Origin: Desulfoluna sp942491485
Lineage (GTDB): Bacteria > Desulfobacterota > Desulfobacteria > Desulfobacterales > Desulfolunaceae
Reading direction: 5' to 3'
Length of the DNA: 64,000 bases
Assembly (NCBI GenBank): GCA_942491485.1
Contig: CALOAX010000013.1
Span: 496,001 to 560,000, forward strand
The notes beneath the pieces are model-generated. The model saw nothing but the letters and a program-made list of their open reading frames with translations. It searched no databases and had not been told where the DNA came from. Both the position numbers and the translations under genes were made by a program. This document shows, in pieces, positions 16,338 through 25,043 of this stretch (its first letter is position 1; each line of letters begins with the position of its first letter).

Positions 16338-18491
16338 TCAATCACCGATACGTTTCACCTCTTTTACCGAGCGGATGCGCTTGATGTTTTGGATCACCTT
16401 TTTGATCTGATCGGTGTGGATGACGTTGAGTGTAAAGGTGCATTCATACCCGCCCTGCTCCTGGCGGCTCATGACGAGGTCGATGATGTTGGCATCGCTG
16501 TCGCTGATGGCGGAGGTGATCTTGGCCAGCAGGCCCACCTGGTCCTGGGAGCGAACGAGGATGCTGACGGGAAGTCTCTCCTGGGTTTCGCTGGCCCAGG
16601 CTACGTCCACGCAACGTTCCGGGCTCATGGTCAGGGCGTTGATGCAGTTGCTTCGATGGATGGTGACACCCTGGCCCTGGGTGACGTAGCCGCTGATCTC
16701 ATCACCGGGGACGGGGTTGCAGCATTTGCCAACGCGAATGAGGATGTTGTCGATCCCCTTGACGATGATGGCATCGCCGTCGCCCTTCTTTCGCTTTGAA
16801 CGCCCCATGAGGCGGTCGAAGAGGGAAGGCTCGGCCTTGGATTGTTTGGGCTGCTGGGGAAGGAACCGGTTGAGCACCTGGCGGGGTGTGACTTTGCCGT
16901 AACCGACGTTTTCGATAAGGGAGGTCACCCCTTTGTAACCGAAGGCGTTGGAGGCCTCTTCCATTTCTGGGGTGGCTGAAAGCTTGTTAAAGTTGAGGCT
17001 GTGCTTTCGGAACGCTTTTTCCAGGAGATCTTTGCCAAGTGCCACGCTGTGCTCTTTCTCTTCGGAACGGATGAAGTGGCGGATGCGGGAGCGGGCTTTG
17101 ACGGTTTTTACAAACCCGATCCAGTCCTTGCTGGGGGTGTGTCCTTTGGTGATGATGACCTCGACGGCATCGCCGGTCTGGAGTTCGTAGGTCAAAGAGA
17201 CCAGCCGGCCGTTGACTTTGGCTCCGGTGCACTGGTTGCCAACCTCGGTGTGGATGGCGTAGGCAAAGTCCACGGGGGTGGCGCCTTTGGGCAGGGTTTT
17301 TATGTCCCCTTTGGGGCTGAAGACGTACACCTCGTCCTGGAAGAGGTCGATGCGGACGTTCTCCATGAATTCACCGGGGTTCTTGACGTTCTCCTGGTTG
17401 TCCACAAGGTCCTGGACCCAGGCGTAGGCCTCTCCCAGCTTTTCGTCCGCCACCTTGCCCTCTTTGTAGGACCAGTGGGCGGCGATTCCTGACTTGGCGA
17501 CCTTGTCCATCTCCTTGGTCCGGATCTGCACCTCGATGCGTCGGCCCCCCGGCCCCACCACTGTGGTGTGAAGGGACTGGTACATGTTGGGCTTGGGCAC
17601 GCCGATGTAGTCCTTGAATTTGCCGGCGATGGGGCTCCAGAAGCTGTGGATGATCCCCAGGGCCGTGTAACACTGAGGGATGGTGTCCACAATGATGCGG
17701 AAGGCCACGATGTCGTAGATCTCTTCGAAGGAGAGCTGCTGGGAGATCATCTTGTGGTAGATGCTGTAGAATTGCTTGTACCGGCCCATCACCTGGCAGG
17801 GAATATCGGCTGCATCCATGAGTTCCCGGATCTTTTTCCGGGTGGTTGTGACCATCTCTTCCCGTTCGACCTGGTCGTCCTTTACCTGGCCCTGAATTTT
17901 CTTGTACTCATCGGGCAGGAGGGTTTCAAAGGCGATGTCTTCGAGTTCCTGTTTGAGCCAGTAGATACCCAGCCGTGAGGCGATGGGAATGTAGAGATCC
18001 ATGGTCTCTTTGGCGATGAGGCGCTTTTTCTCCTCTTTCTTGTGGAACTTTAAGGTGCGCATGTTGTGGAGGCGGTCAGCCAGCTTGATAAGGATCACGC
18101 GGATGTCGTTGGCCATGGCCAGGATCATCTTGCGGATGCTTTCGGCCTGTCGCTCCTGGGACGAGGCAAAGCTGAGCTTGCTGAGTTTGGTCACCCCGGC
18201 AACGATGTGACAGACGCCGGTTCCAAAGTACTGGGCAATCTCTTCTTCAGTGGCGTGGGTGTCCTCGATGACATCGTGGAGCAGGGCAGCGGCAACGCTC
18301 TCCACGTCGAGCTTCATGTCGGCGAGGATGTAGGCCACTTCCAGAGGGTGGGTGAGGTAGGGTTCTCCGGACAGGCGTGTCTGGCCATCGTGGACGCGTG
18401 CGGAAAAGATGTACGCTTTTTCCACAATGTCCAGGTCGGCATCGGGGTGGATCTCAATAATTCTGTCCAGAATATCGTTAATACGGATCAT
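16338..18491 (-). CDS. Bifunctional (p)ppGpp synthetase/hydrolase (Rel/SpoT)
   Basis: 717 residues with the full RelA/SpoT layout. The HD hydrolase domain has intact HDVIED at 72-77 and KLADRLHNMRTL near 140. The synthetase domain has GRYKQFYSIYHKM and GKFKDYIGVPKPNMYQSLHT. A TGS domain follows (VYVFSPKGDIKTLPKGATPVDFAYAIHTEVG, about 390-420), then a helical/zinc-finger region and a C-terminal ACT domain. The intact HD motif and the KFKD loop point to a bifunctional enzyme that both makes and degrades the alarmone. No dedicated terminator is visible after the stop. Confidence 0.95.
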   Translation of the reverse strand: MIRINDILDRIIEIHPDADLDIVEKAYIFSARVHDGQTRLSGEPYLTHPLEVAYILADMKLDVESVAAALLHDVIEDTHATEEEIAQYFGTGVCHIVAGVTKLSKLSFASSQERQAESIRKMILAMANDIRVILIKLADRLHNMRTLKFHKKEEKKRLIAKETMDLYIPIASRLGIYWLKQELEDIAFETLLPDEYKKIQGQVKDDQVEREEMVTTTRKKIRELMDAADIPCQVMGRYKQFYSIYHKMISQQLSFEEIYDIVAFRIIVDTIPQCYTALGIIHSFWSPIAGKFKDYIGVPKPNMYQSLHTTVVGPGGRRIEVQIRTKEMDKVAKSGIAAHWSYKEGKVADEKLGEAYAWVQDLVDNQENVKNPGEFMENVRIDLFQDEVYVFSPKGDIKTLPKGATPVDFAYAIHTEVGNQCTGAKVNGRLVSLTYELQTGDAVEVIITKGHTPSKDWIGFVKTVKARSRIRHFIRSEEKEHSVALGKDLLEKAFRKHSLNFNKLSATPEMEEASNAFGYKGVTSLIENVGYGKVTPRQVLNRFLPQQPKQSKAEPSLFDRLMGRSKRKKGDGDAIIVKGIDNILIRVGKCCNPVPGDEISGYVTQGQGVTIHRSNCINALTMSPERCVDVAWASETQERLPVSILVRSQDQVGLLAKITSAISDSDANIIDLVMSRQEQGGYECTFTLNVIHTDQIKKVIQNIKRIRSVKEVKRIGD

Positions 18492-18553
18492 TGTTGTACT
18501 GCAGCCTCACCACATGGCCGGAACAGGCCGTTTATAAGGGGTTTCGGTGGAAT

Positions 18554-18915
18554 GTAACGATTCAGTTTTGCCTCCGGCGGGCAGGGGATGATCCCCTGCA
18601 CCCCATATGGCGAATGCGATACGAGTGGCGCTTCTCTGGGGTTCTCGCGTCCGCATTTGCGTAGAGTGCGTAGTTTCTCATGGTGTGTCGCAAGTCGTGA
18701 GCTTCAGGTGCTTAAGGTTTTAAGCCACGCTGGGTGTAACCTCAACTTTTGCAATCTGCTTTTCAGTTAAGGGCTCGCAAAAAAAAATACATGCACACGC
18801 TTTACAGAAACGCCGCTGAGATTTGAACCGAGGAACGAGGGTTAAAGCGCTGCGGCCATTAGCTTTCAAGGTGGCTCACCTTGCCGCCGGAGGCAACTTT
18901 GAGCTGAATCGTTAC
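18554..18915. repeat. Complete cap-bounded intergenic element with outer 12-bp inverted repeats
   Basis: Outer arms GTAACGATTCAG (18554-18565) and its exact complement CTGAATCGTTAC (18904-18915) enclose inward-reading caps at 18570 and 18894. The left half has hairpin 1 GCAGGGG-ATGA-TCCCCTGC and a diverged hairpin 2. The right half has the CCGAGGAACGAGG core, an AGCGC-type stem and hairpin 1 AAGGTG/CACCTT. The interior has no ORF. The element fills almost the entire gap between rel and proS. Confidence 0.85.
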
Positions 18916-18924
18916 CAAAAAACA

Positions 18925-18951
18925 AGAGCCGTCACACCATGTGACGGCTCT
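18925..18951 (-). terminator. Terminator downstream of proS
   Basis: A 12-bp perfect stem AGAGCCGTCACA/TGTGACGGCTCT with loop CCA. T-rich tracts flank both sides, so it could work in both directions. It lies seven bases beyond the proS stop. Confidence 0.88.
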
Positions 18952-18958
18952 TTTTATT

Positions 18959-20479
18959 TTAGTATGCCTTGGCGAAGATCACGCGTTTTTTGCTGGGTTT
19001 GCCACAGCAGATACAGGTGCCTTCCTCTTCTTCCCCTTCAAAGGGGATGCAGCGAATGGTGACCTTGAGGTCGTTTTTGATCTCCTCCTCACAGGCACCG
19101 TCACCGCACCAGTGGGAGAGGGCGAAGCCGGCATGAATTTCGGGCTTCTCTGTGCTTTCGGGGGTGAACCAGGCGTAGAACTCATCTTTCCCGTCGATGC
19201 ACTTTGTGTGCTCCTCACGGTAAGCCACGGCCCTGTCGTAGAGGGTCTTCTGGATCTCGTCGAGGATTTCGGGAAGGGTGGCGAGAAGCTCTTCACGCTT
19301 GACGCCGCGCTTCTCTTTGGGAGAGAGGTCGCGCCTTGCCATGAAGACGGAGTCCTCTTTCATGTCACGGGGACCGATCTCGGCGCGGACAGGGATGCCT
19401 TTTTTAATCCAGTCCCAACCACGGGTGCCGCCGATATCCCGTTCGTCCACTTCCACCACGATGTTGCGTCCGTGGTATGTCACCTGGGAGAGCTCTTTGG
19501 CGAGGTTTCGGGTGTAGGCGAGGACCTCTTCTTTTTCATTCTCCTTGCGGTAGATGGGAATGAGTACCACGTGGGCGGGAGCAACCCTTGGGGGCATGAT
19601 GACGCCGTCGTCATCGCCGTGGGTCATGATCATGCCGCCGATGAGGCGGGTGGAGGTGCCCCAGGAGGTGGTCCAGGCGTACTCTTCTTTCTCTTCGGCG
19701 CTCTGGAAGGTGATGCCGGAGCCCTTGGCGAAGTTCTGGCCGAGGAAGTGTGAGGTACCGGCCTGAAGGGCTTTTCTGTCCTGCATCATCGCTTCGATGC
19801 AGAGGGTGTCCACCGCACCGGGGAATCGTTCGGATTCGGACTTGGTACCACGGATCACCGGCATGGCGAGGTACTCTTCGGCAAAGTTTGCGTACACCTC
19901 AAGCATCTGCTCGGTGCGCGCCACGGCTTCTTCTGAGGTGGCGTGGGCGGTGTGCCCCTCCTGCCAGAGAAACTCGCTGGTTCTCAGGAAGGTCCGGGTG
20001 CGCATCTCCCAGCGTACCACGTTGGCCCACTGGTTGATGAGGACGGGAAGATCCCGGTAGCTGTTGATCCACTTGGAGAAGGAGTCTCCGATGATGGTCT
20101 CGGAGGTGGGGCGCACAATAAGGGGCTCTGTGAGCTTTCCGGCGGGCACCAGGCCGCCTTCGGGGCCCTCCTCGAGGCGGTGGTGGGTTACCACGGCGCA
20201 CTCCTTGGCAAAACCCTCCACATGCTCCGCCTCTTTTTCAAGGAAGCTCAAAGGGATGAAGAGGGGGAAGTAGGCGTTTTTTACCCCGGTATCCTTGAAC
20301 ATGGCGTCCATGGATTTCTGGATGTTCTCCCAGAGGGCGTAGCCCCAGGGCTTGATCACCATGCAACCACGCACGGGGGAGCCTTCGGCCATGTCAGAGG
20401 CCTTGACCACCTGCTGGTACCACTGGGGGTAGTCTTCGGTTCGTGTGGGGGTGATAGCTGTCTGCACCTTTTTTGCCAT
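18959..20479 (-). CDS. proS: Prolyl-tRNA synthetase, archaeal/eukaryotic-like type
   Basis: 506 residues, class II. It lacks the bacterial insertion domain and instead has the short ProS-type architecture with C-terminal zinc-binding region (CRIPFEGEEEEGTC, then CICCGKPSKK) and a terminal tyrosine (RVIFAKAY-stop). Class II motifs: RGCMVIKPWGYALWENIQ, VRWEMRTRTFLRTSEFLWQEGHTAH, GTSTRLIGGMIMTHGDDDG. The anticodon-binding domain starts at APAHVVLIPIY. It charges tRNA-Pro. This ProRS form is scattered among bacteria, including several sulfate reducers. Confidence 0.95.
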   Translation of the reverse strand: MAKKVQTAITPTRTEDYPQWYQQVVKASDMAEGSPVRGCMVIKPWGYALWENIQKSMDAMFKDTGVKNAYFPLFIPLSFLEKEAEHVEGFAKECAVVTHHRLEEGPEGGLVPAGKLTEPLIVRPTSETIIGDSFSKWINSYRDLPVLINQWANVVRWEMRTRTFLRTSEFLWQEGHTAHATSEEAVARTEQMLEVYANFAEEYLAMPVIRGTKSESERFPGAVDTLCIEAMMQDRKALQAGTSHFLGQNFAKGSGITFQSAEEKEEYAWTTSWGTSTRLIGGMIMTHGDDDGVIMPPRVAPAHVVLIPIYRKENEKEEVLAYTRNLAKELSQVTYHGRNIVVEVDERDIGGTRGWDWIKKGIPVRAEIGPRDMKEDSVFMARRDLSPKEKRGVKREELLATLPEILDEIQKTLYDRAVAYREEHTKCIDGKDEFYAWFTPESTEKPEIHAGFALSHWCGDGACEEEIKNDLKVTIRCIPFEGEEEEGTCICCGKPSKKRVIFAKAY

Positions 20480-20546
20480 TGTCGTCCTCGCTCGTATCGT
20501 CGTGGCCAGCTCTCTGCAGGCCGTGATTGGTTATGTTAAATTTTTT

Positions 20547-20763
20547 GTAACTATTCAGTTCGCCTCCGGCGGGTCGCTTTTTGAAAAAAGCTCCGCAAAA
20601 ACTTTCCGGTTGCAACAGCCTTTGCTATCAGCCCCAAAGAGGGCTGATAGCAAAGGCTGTTGCAGAATCGTTCAGGCGATAAAGATTGAGTTATAAGAAC
20701 TGATTTAAAAACCTGTTTGTCAAACTTTTCAAAAGTTTGGCCCCCGGCAGGGCCGCCGGAGGC
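20547..20763. repeat. Long-hairpin cap element, copy 1
   Basis: GTAACTATTCAG, then cap at 20562. A 23-bp perfect hairpin follows (arms 20612-20634 and 20641-20663, loop CAAAGA), then a CAAACTTTTC-type palindrome and the opposite cap ending at 20763, two bases from the ispG stop. No ORF. Confidence 0.9.
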
Positions 20764-20765
20764 AT

Positions 20766-21845
20766 TTACGCCTGCTGCTTTTTCTCAAACGCGTCGATGG
20801 CGGCAAGAAGCACCTCCACCAGTTGCTCTTCGGGAAATTTTTTGACCACTCTCCCTTTTTCAAACAAAATGCCGATGCCGTTGCCACCGGCAATGCCGAT
20901 GTCGGCCTCGCGGGCTTCACCGGGACCGTTGACCACGCAGCCCATGATGGCGATCTTCACCGGTGTCTTGCGTCCCAGAAGGGCCTCTTCCACCTTTTCG
21001 GAGATGGAGAAGAGGTCGATGTTGCAGCGACCGCAGGTGGGGCAGGAGACAACCTCCGGACCGAAGCGCCTGAGCTCCAGGGATTTTAAGATCTCCTGGC
21101 CCACGCGGATCTCTTCCACTGGGTCTCGTGTAAGGGAGACCCGGATGGTGTCGCCAATGCCTTCGGAAAGGAGCATGCCGATGCCCAGGGAGGATTTTAC
21201 GACTCCGGGAAACAGGGAGCCTGCCTCGGTGACCCCCACGTGCAAGGGGTAGTCCACCTTGCTTGAGAGGAGGCGGTAGGCCTCCACCGTGCGGGTGACA
21301 TCCGACGCCTTGAGGGAAATCTTGATGTCGAAAAAGTCCAGCCCTTCCAGGATGCGGATATTCTCAAGGGCACTGGCCACCATGGCTTCGGGGGTCACCC
21401 CGTCAAAGCGGTCCAGGATTTCCTGCGAGAGGGACCCGGCGTTGACCCCGATGCGGATGGGCAGGCCGCGCTCCCGTGCACACGACACAACCTTTACCAC
21501 CTTGTCCCGGCTGCCGATGTTGCCCGGGTTGATCCGCAAGGCATCGGCCCCGTGTTCTGCGGCGGCAATGGCCAGGCGGTGATCGAAGTGAATGTCTGCC
21601 ACCAACGGAATGGAGGTCTGTTTTTTGATGGATGCAATGGCTTCGGCTGCTTCCATACCGGGTACCGCCACCCGGATGATTTCACACCCCACCTCTTCAA
21701 GGCGGTGAATCTGAGCAACCGTGGCCGCAACATCTTCGGTCCGGGTGTTGGTCATGGACTGCACCGAAACGGGTGCGTCGCCGCCCACAGCCACGTCCCC
21801 GACGTGGAGCGTGCGCGTCTCTCTTCGTGTCTGAACCAAAGGCAT
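20766..21845 (-). CDS. ispG: 4-hydroxy-3-methylbut-2-enyl diphosphate synthase
   Basis: 359 residues, standard length for bacterial IspG/GcpE. N-terminal TIM-barrel motifs PVSVQSMTNTRTED and PLVADIHFDHRLA; C-terminal iron-sulfur domain with CPTCGRCNID and MGCVVNGPGEAREADIGIAGG, giving the three cysteine ligands of the 4Fe-4S cluster. It converts MEcPP to HMBPP in the methylerythritol phosphate pathway to isoprenoids. The TAA stop is two bases from a repeat cap. Confidence 0.96.
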   Translation of the reverse strand: MPLVQTRRETRTLHVGDVAVGGDAPVSVQSMTNTRTEDVAATVAQIHRLEEVGCEIIRVAVPGMEAAEAIASIKKQTSIPLVADIHFDHRLAIAAAEHGADALRINPGNIGSRDKVVKVVSCARERGLPIRIGVNAGSLSQEILDRFDGVTPEAMVASALENIRILEGLDFFDIKISLKASDVTRTVEAYRLLSSKVDYPLHVGVTEAGSLFPGVVKSSLGIGMLLSEGIGDTIRVSLTRDPVEEIRVGQEILKSLELRRFGPEVVSCPTCGRCNIDLFSISEKVEEALLGRKTPVKIAIMGCVVNGPGEAREADIGIAGGNGIGILFEKGRVVKKFPEEQLVEVLLAAIDAFEKKQQA

Positions 21846-22348
21846 GGGACTGTCTCTTCCGCTGGGAGGGGCCGGTACCGGGCCAACGGCATGTGGGTGT
21901 CGGAGGATCGGATATCATGCGAGTCCGGGGGTGTTCATCCCGGTGTCTCACCATGGGGCTTTCGAAAGCACCTTCCAGCTGGTATTGTATCAGATGGGGG
22001 CGGAGTGAACCAGATGGTTGTCCAATCCCTATCACGATGCGTTTTTAAAACGTTCAAAATCGCAACGGTCCGTCAAAAACATAGAAACGTCCCGAGAACC
22101 ATGACGTAGCGTGCGTCAGATACCCTGAAGCACGGCGCAAATCACCGGTGTGTTGACAACACCGGGAGGTCAAAATGAGCGGGACGTTCCGGCTTTTGGC
22201 TGGGGCCATCATGAGTAAATAAATGTTAGAAAAGAGTATCAGAACAGCCCGGCCCATGGCAAGGGAAATGAGGCACGCAAAACCCCCGAATCATGGGGGC
22301 TTGAAGCTGATACTCCGACCAAAGATCAGAGCATGAGGAGGCGATGGC
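21846..22348. other. Spacer upstream of ispG and the tandem-domain gene
   Basis: No convincing gene. Two inverted repeats are visible: CCGGTGT-N7-ACACCGG near 22145-22165 and AAGCCCCC/GGGGGTTTT-like arms near 22279-22302. It probably holds divergent promoters. Confidence 0.5.
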
Positions 22349-22744
22349 ATGGGATTGGATAAAGAAGGACAAAAAAGGGCCCTGGAGGCCGCTTCCAAGG
22401 AGGGGCGGATCAGCTGTGCCGCAGCTCTTTCTGCGGCCTCCCGTAGTGGTATCACCCCGGCGGAAGCCGGCAATCTCCTCGATGAGATGGGAACCCGTAT
22501 TGAAACCTGTCAGCTTGGGCTCTTCGGGTACGGCCCCGGCAAGCAGAAGCGGATCCATATTCCTGATGACATATCACCGGATGTGGCAGCCTGGATCACG
22601 CGCAGTGCGGAGGCCCGGGGACACATCACCTGTGCGGAGATTTTCACCAGGGCCAAGGACGAAGGACTCTCACGATCCCTTCTGGCCGGGGCGTGTGAAA
22701 AAATGGGGGTCAAGATCAGGACCTGTCAGCTGGGGGCCTTTTAA
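22349..22744 (+). CDS. Unknown protein with two tandem copies of a small CQLG-ending domain
   Basis: 131 residues with GAGGAGG seven bases upstream of the ATG. The sequence is an internal duplication. Copy 1 (about residues 18-60) runs from ISCAAALSAA to IETCQLGLFG and copy 2 (about 90-131) from ITCAEIFTRA to IRTCQLGAF. Each copy has one early and one late cysteine and reads like a short helix-turn-helix or winged-helix unit. A charged linker (GPGKQKRIHIPDDISPD) separates them. I recall similar CQLG-ending proteins in other anaerobes but no assigned function. Monocistronic, followed immediately by a repeat element. Confidence 0.75.
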   Translation: MGLDKEGQKRALEAASKEGRISCAAALSAASRSGITPAEAGNLLDEMGTRIETCQLGLFGYGPGKQKRIHIPDDISPDVAAWITRSAEARGHITCAEIFTRAKDEGLSRSLLAGACEKMGVKIRTCQLGAF

Positions 22745-22752
22745 AAAAGGGC

Positions 22753-23010
22753 GGTAACTATTCAGGTGAAAAATGCCTCCGGCGGTCCTGCCGGGGGCCA
22801 AACTTTTGAAAAGTTAGATAAACAGGTTTTTAAGGTCGATTTTGATTCATTCGAAGGCGTTGGTTTTCCGATTGGTTTCGATTTAACGAGCAAGCATCTC
22901 CTTTTGCCGCTCAGCTCCAACGGGGCTGAGCGGCAAAAGGAGATACAACCGGAAAGTTTTTGGAGCTCATTGCAAAAAGGGATCCGCCGGTGGCATAGCT
23001 GAATAGATAC
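22753..23010. repeat. Long-hairpin cap element, copy 2, with both outer arms
   Basis: GTAACTATTCAG at 22753 and CTGAATAGATAC at 22999-23010 flank caps at 22775 and about 22994. The central 20-bp hairpin is perfect (arms 22896-22915 and 22925-22944) but unrelated in sequence to copy 1. The palindrome AAACTTTTG-AAAAGTT is beside the left cap. Confidence 0.9.
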
Positions 23011-23155
23011 AAAGGGCGCAACTATTCAGCTCTTCCAGCATGAATTCCCGCCCCGCCCCGCCCTCGCGGGAGAGGCCGGAATGGTGGTATTCTTCACGTA
23101 TTTCATGTTGAGTTGTCACCGTTGAACCTATGCCCCCGTTAGGGTAACCGTGTCT

Positions 23156-23313
23156 GGGCGCGCCGTGCTCCGCCGCGGCTCTTTTTACCGGGAACACGCC
23201 ATCGCTCGGATCATGCACTTATAAACCATGAACCACTCCCACGATCTCGAAACCCAACGAGTGTTGAGTCTTGACGGATATCGCGCAAATGCCGCGACGG
23301 AGCACGGCAGCCC
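23156..23313. repeat. MITE-like element with about 24-bp terminal inverted repeats (copy 2)
   Basis: Arms 23156-23179 and 23291-23313 match the ends of the element at 6284-6442 (GGGCGCGCCGTGCTCCG). The interior differs and has no ORF. Confidence 0.8.
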
Positions 23314-23523
23314 GAAGAGTCCTGCCCGGTGACAATCTGAAAAGTTACATCACTTGCTTGGATATGGCATGCCTCTGCCCTCAGGCAGGGGGTGATACAA
23401 ACCAATTGGCATAATGTGAAAACCTTGATATTATAGCTAAATTGTTCTTATCTTTTCGCACCGCTGGTGTCCCACCCAACACGCTTCATGGACTTATATT
23501 CATCCATTCAGGAGGTGTCCCTT

Positions 23524-23733
23524 ATGGCTCAGCCAAAAGACATGTACCAATGTCAGGTTCACAATTGTGGGTATGTTTATGATCCCGATAAAGGAGAACC
23601 GAAAACCAACACCCCGCCCGGTATTACGTTCAAGGATCTGCCCGATGACTGGGCCTGTCCCTTTTGCCAGGCATCCAAGAAAAGCTTCCGACCGCTGGCC
23701 GGACCCGGCTCGGTGCTTGCGGAGGGCGTGTAA
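23524..23733 (+). CDS. Rubredoxin with CX4C first motif (type II)
   Basis: 69 residues from ATG 23524, preceded by AGGAGGTG; the in-frame upstream ATG lacks a site. The iron ligands are Cys10, Cys15, Cys45 and Cys48: CQVHNCGYVYD gives a CX4C pair instead of the usual CX2C, and ACPFC gives the second pair. The PPGITFKDLPDDWACP core is standard. CX4C rubredoxins (Rd2) are known from Desulfovibrio. Role: one-electron carrier in the cytoplasm, often in oxygen or superoxide detoxification. No oxidoreductase partner lies next to it; it stands alone with its own terminator. Confidence 0.93.
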   Translation: MAQPKDMYQCQVHNCGYVYDPDKGEPKTNTPPGITFKDLPDDWACPFCQASKKSFRPLAGPGSVLAEGV

Positions 23734-23759
23734 CCACGCGATGATTTGATGAAACAAAA

Positions 23760-23801
23760 ACGGGCCGTGTGCGATTCTTAAACAGAATTGCACACGGCCC
23801 G
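23760..23801. terminator. Bidirectional terminator between rubredoxin and metallo-hydrolase genes
   Basis: An 18-bp stem beginning CGGGCCGTGTGC, with one wobble and a five-base loop, A-rich on the left and T-rich on the right. It serves the convergent genes on both sides. Confidence 0.88.
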
Positions 23802-23829
23802 TTTGATATTCAAGGGGTCCCTTTTAACC

Positions 23830-24456
23830 TTACTTAAGGAAAGGGTTGTACTGCTTTTCGGTTCCGATGGTGGTTTTGGGGCCGTGGCCGGTGTAAACGA
23901 CAGTATCATCGGGCAGGGCAAACAGCTTGGTTTTTATGCTGGAGATGAGGGTGCCGTAGTTGCCGCCTGGAAGGTCGGTTCGTCCGATGGACCCGTAGAA
24001 GAGGGTGTCACCTGCAAAGGCGGTCTTCTCTTCTTTGCAGTAAAAGGTGACGCCGCCGGGGGTGTGACCGGGGGTGTGCAGGACAGCCAGGGTCTTCTCC
24101 CCGAAGGTGATGGTGTCTCCGTCGGCCAGGAGTCGGTCCGCAGGTGGCGAGTTCTCTGCCCTCAGCCCGAATGCCATGGCTGTTAGGGAAAGCTCCTGAA
24201 GCATGGAGGCGTCGGCCTCGTGGATCATGAGCTCAGCGCCTGTGGCCTCTTTGAGGCGTTTGTTGGCGCCCACGTGGTCGAAGTGGCCGTGGGTGTTGAT
24301 GATCGCTGTGACGGTAAGTTTTTCGTCGGCCAGGGCCTTCAGAATGCGATCGGCGTCGTCACCGGGATCGATGACAGCTGCCTGGCGGGTGGCTTCACAT
24401 CCGAGAATGATGCAGTTGGCTCCGATGGGGCCCACAACAAGGTCTTTGATCAGCAA
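23830..24456 (-). CDS. MBL-fold metallo-hydrolase (glyoxalase II-like)
   Basis: 208 residues if translation starts at TTG 24456, which has AAGGAGG eight bases upstream. The frame extends eight codons further to another TTG without a site. Metal-ligand motifs: THGHFDHVG (about residues 54-62), HTPGHTPGG, FAGDTLF and TGHGPKTTIG. Length and motif set match the small hydroxyacylglutathione hydrolase/YcbL group, two-metal enzymes that hydrolyse thioesters. The true substrate is unknown. It is the last gene of the riboflavin-nusB run, 182 bases after nusB. Confidence 0.88.
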   Translation of the reverse strand: MLIKDLVVGPIGANCIILGCEATRQAAVIDPGDDADRILKALADEKLTVTAIINTHGHFDHVGANKRLKEATGAELMIHEADASMLQELSLTAMAFGLRAENSPPADRLLADGDTITFGEKTLAVLHTPGHTPGGVTFYCKEEKTAFAGDTLFYGSIGRTDLPGGNYGTLISSIKTKLFALPDDTVVYTGHGPKTTIGTEKQYNPFLK

Positions 24457-24638
24457 GGTCGGGTCCTCCTTGGTCCTCAAGAGAGAGAGGATGGGTGGTT
24501 GGTCCGGCTGGTTTGTATGGCATCAGAGCCGGGCTCTGGGCCGGTTGTATCGGACCGGGGTGTGGCTTCCACTTGGGTGACGAAGAGACCGGGGATGCGT
24601 CGGAGGTGCCTGACGGGCCCCCCGGCGTCATCAGTTTT

Positions 24639-25043
24639 TCAGCTTTTGTCTGCGGACACGGCATCCAGGATGCCGTTGATAAAGGCCCCCGACTCTCCGG
24701 TTCCGAACCGTTTCCCGATTTCAATGGCCTCGTTGATGGCCACCTTGTCCGGCACGTCCTCAAGGAACAGGATTTCAAAAGCCCCCACGCGCATGGCGTT
24801 TCGATCCACAGCGGACATCCGGTACACCTTCCAGTTCTTGGAGTGACTGGAGATGGCCGCATCAATGGCCTCCATGTGGGCCAGGACCCCTTCTGTCAGC
24901 GCATCGAAAAAGGCAAGGTGTGCCTCATCGGTAATGAAGTGGCTGCGAAAGAGTTCTACCGCGTCATGGCGGTCATCGGTCTGCATGTCCGTAAAAAAGA
25001 GGGCTTGCAATGCAAGCTCCCGTGCGCCTCGTCTTACTCCCAT
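24639..25043 (-). CDS. nusB: Transcription antitermination factor NusB
   Basis: 134 residues, all-helical. N-terminal RRGARELALQALFF and C-terminal VPDKVAINEAIEIGKRFGTGESGAFINGILDAV are characteristic. With NusE it binds boxA RNA to stabilise rRNA antitermination complexes. Its ATG follows the ribH stop codon directly with no intervening base, so the two are translationally coupled. The ribH-nusB pairing is common in bacteria. Confidence 0.95.
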   Translation of the reverse strand: MGVRRGARELALQALFFTDMQTDDRHDAVELFRSHFITDEAHLAFFDALTEGVLAHMEAIDAAISSHSKNWKVYRMSAVDRNAMRVGAFEILFLEDVPDKVAINEAIEIGKRFGTGESGAFINGILDAVSADKS

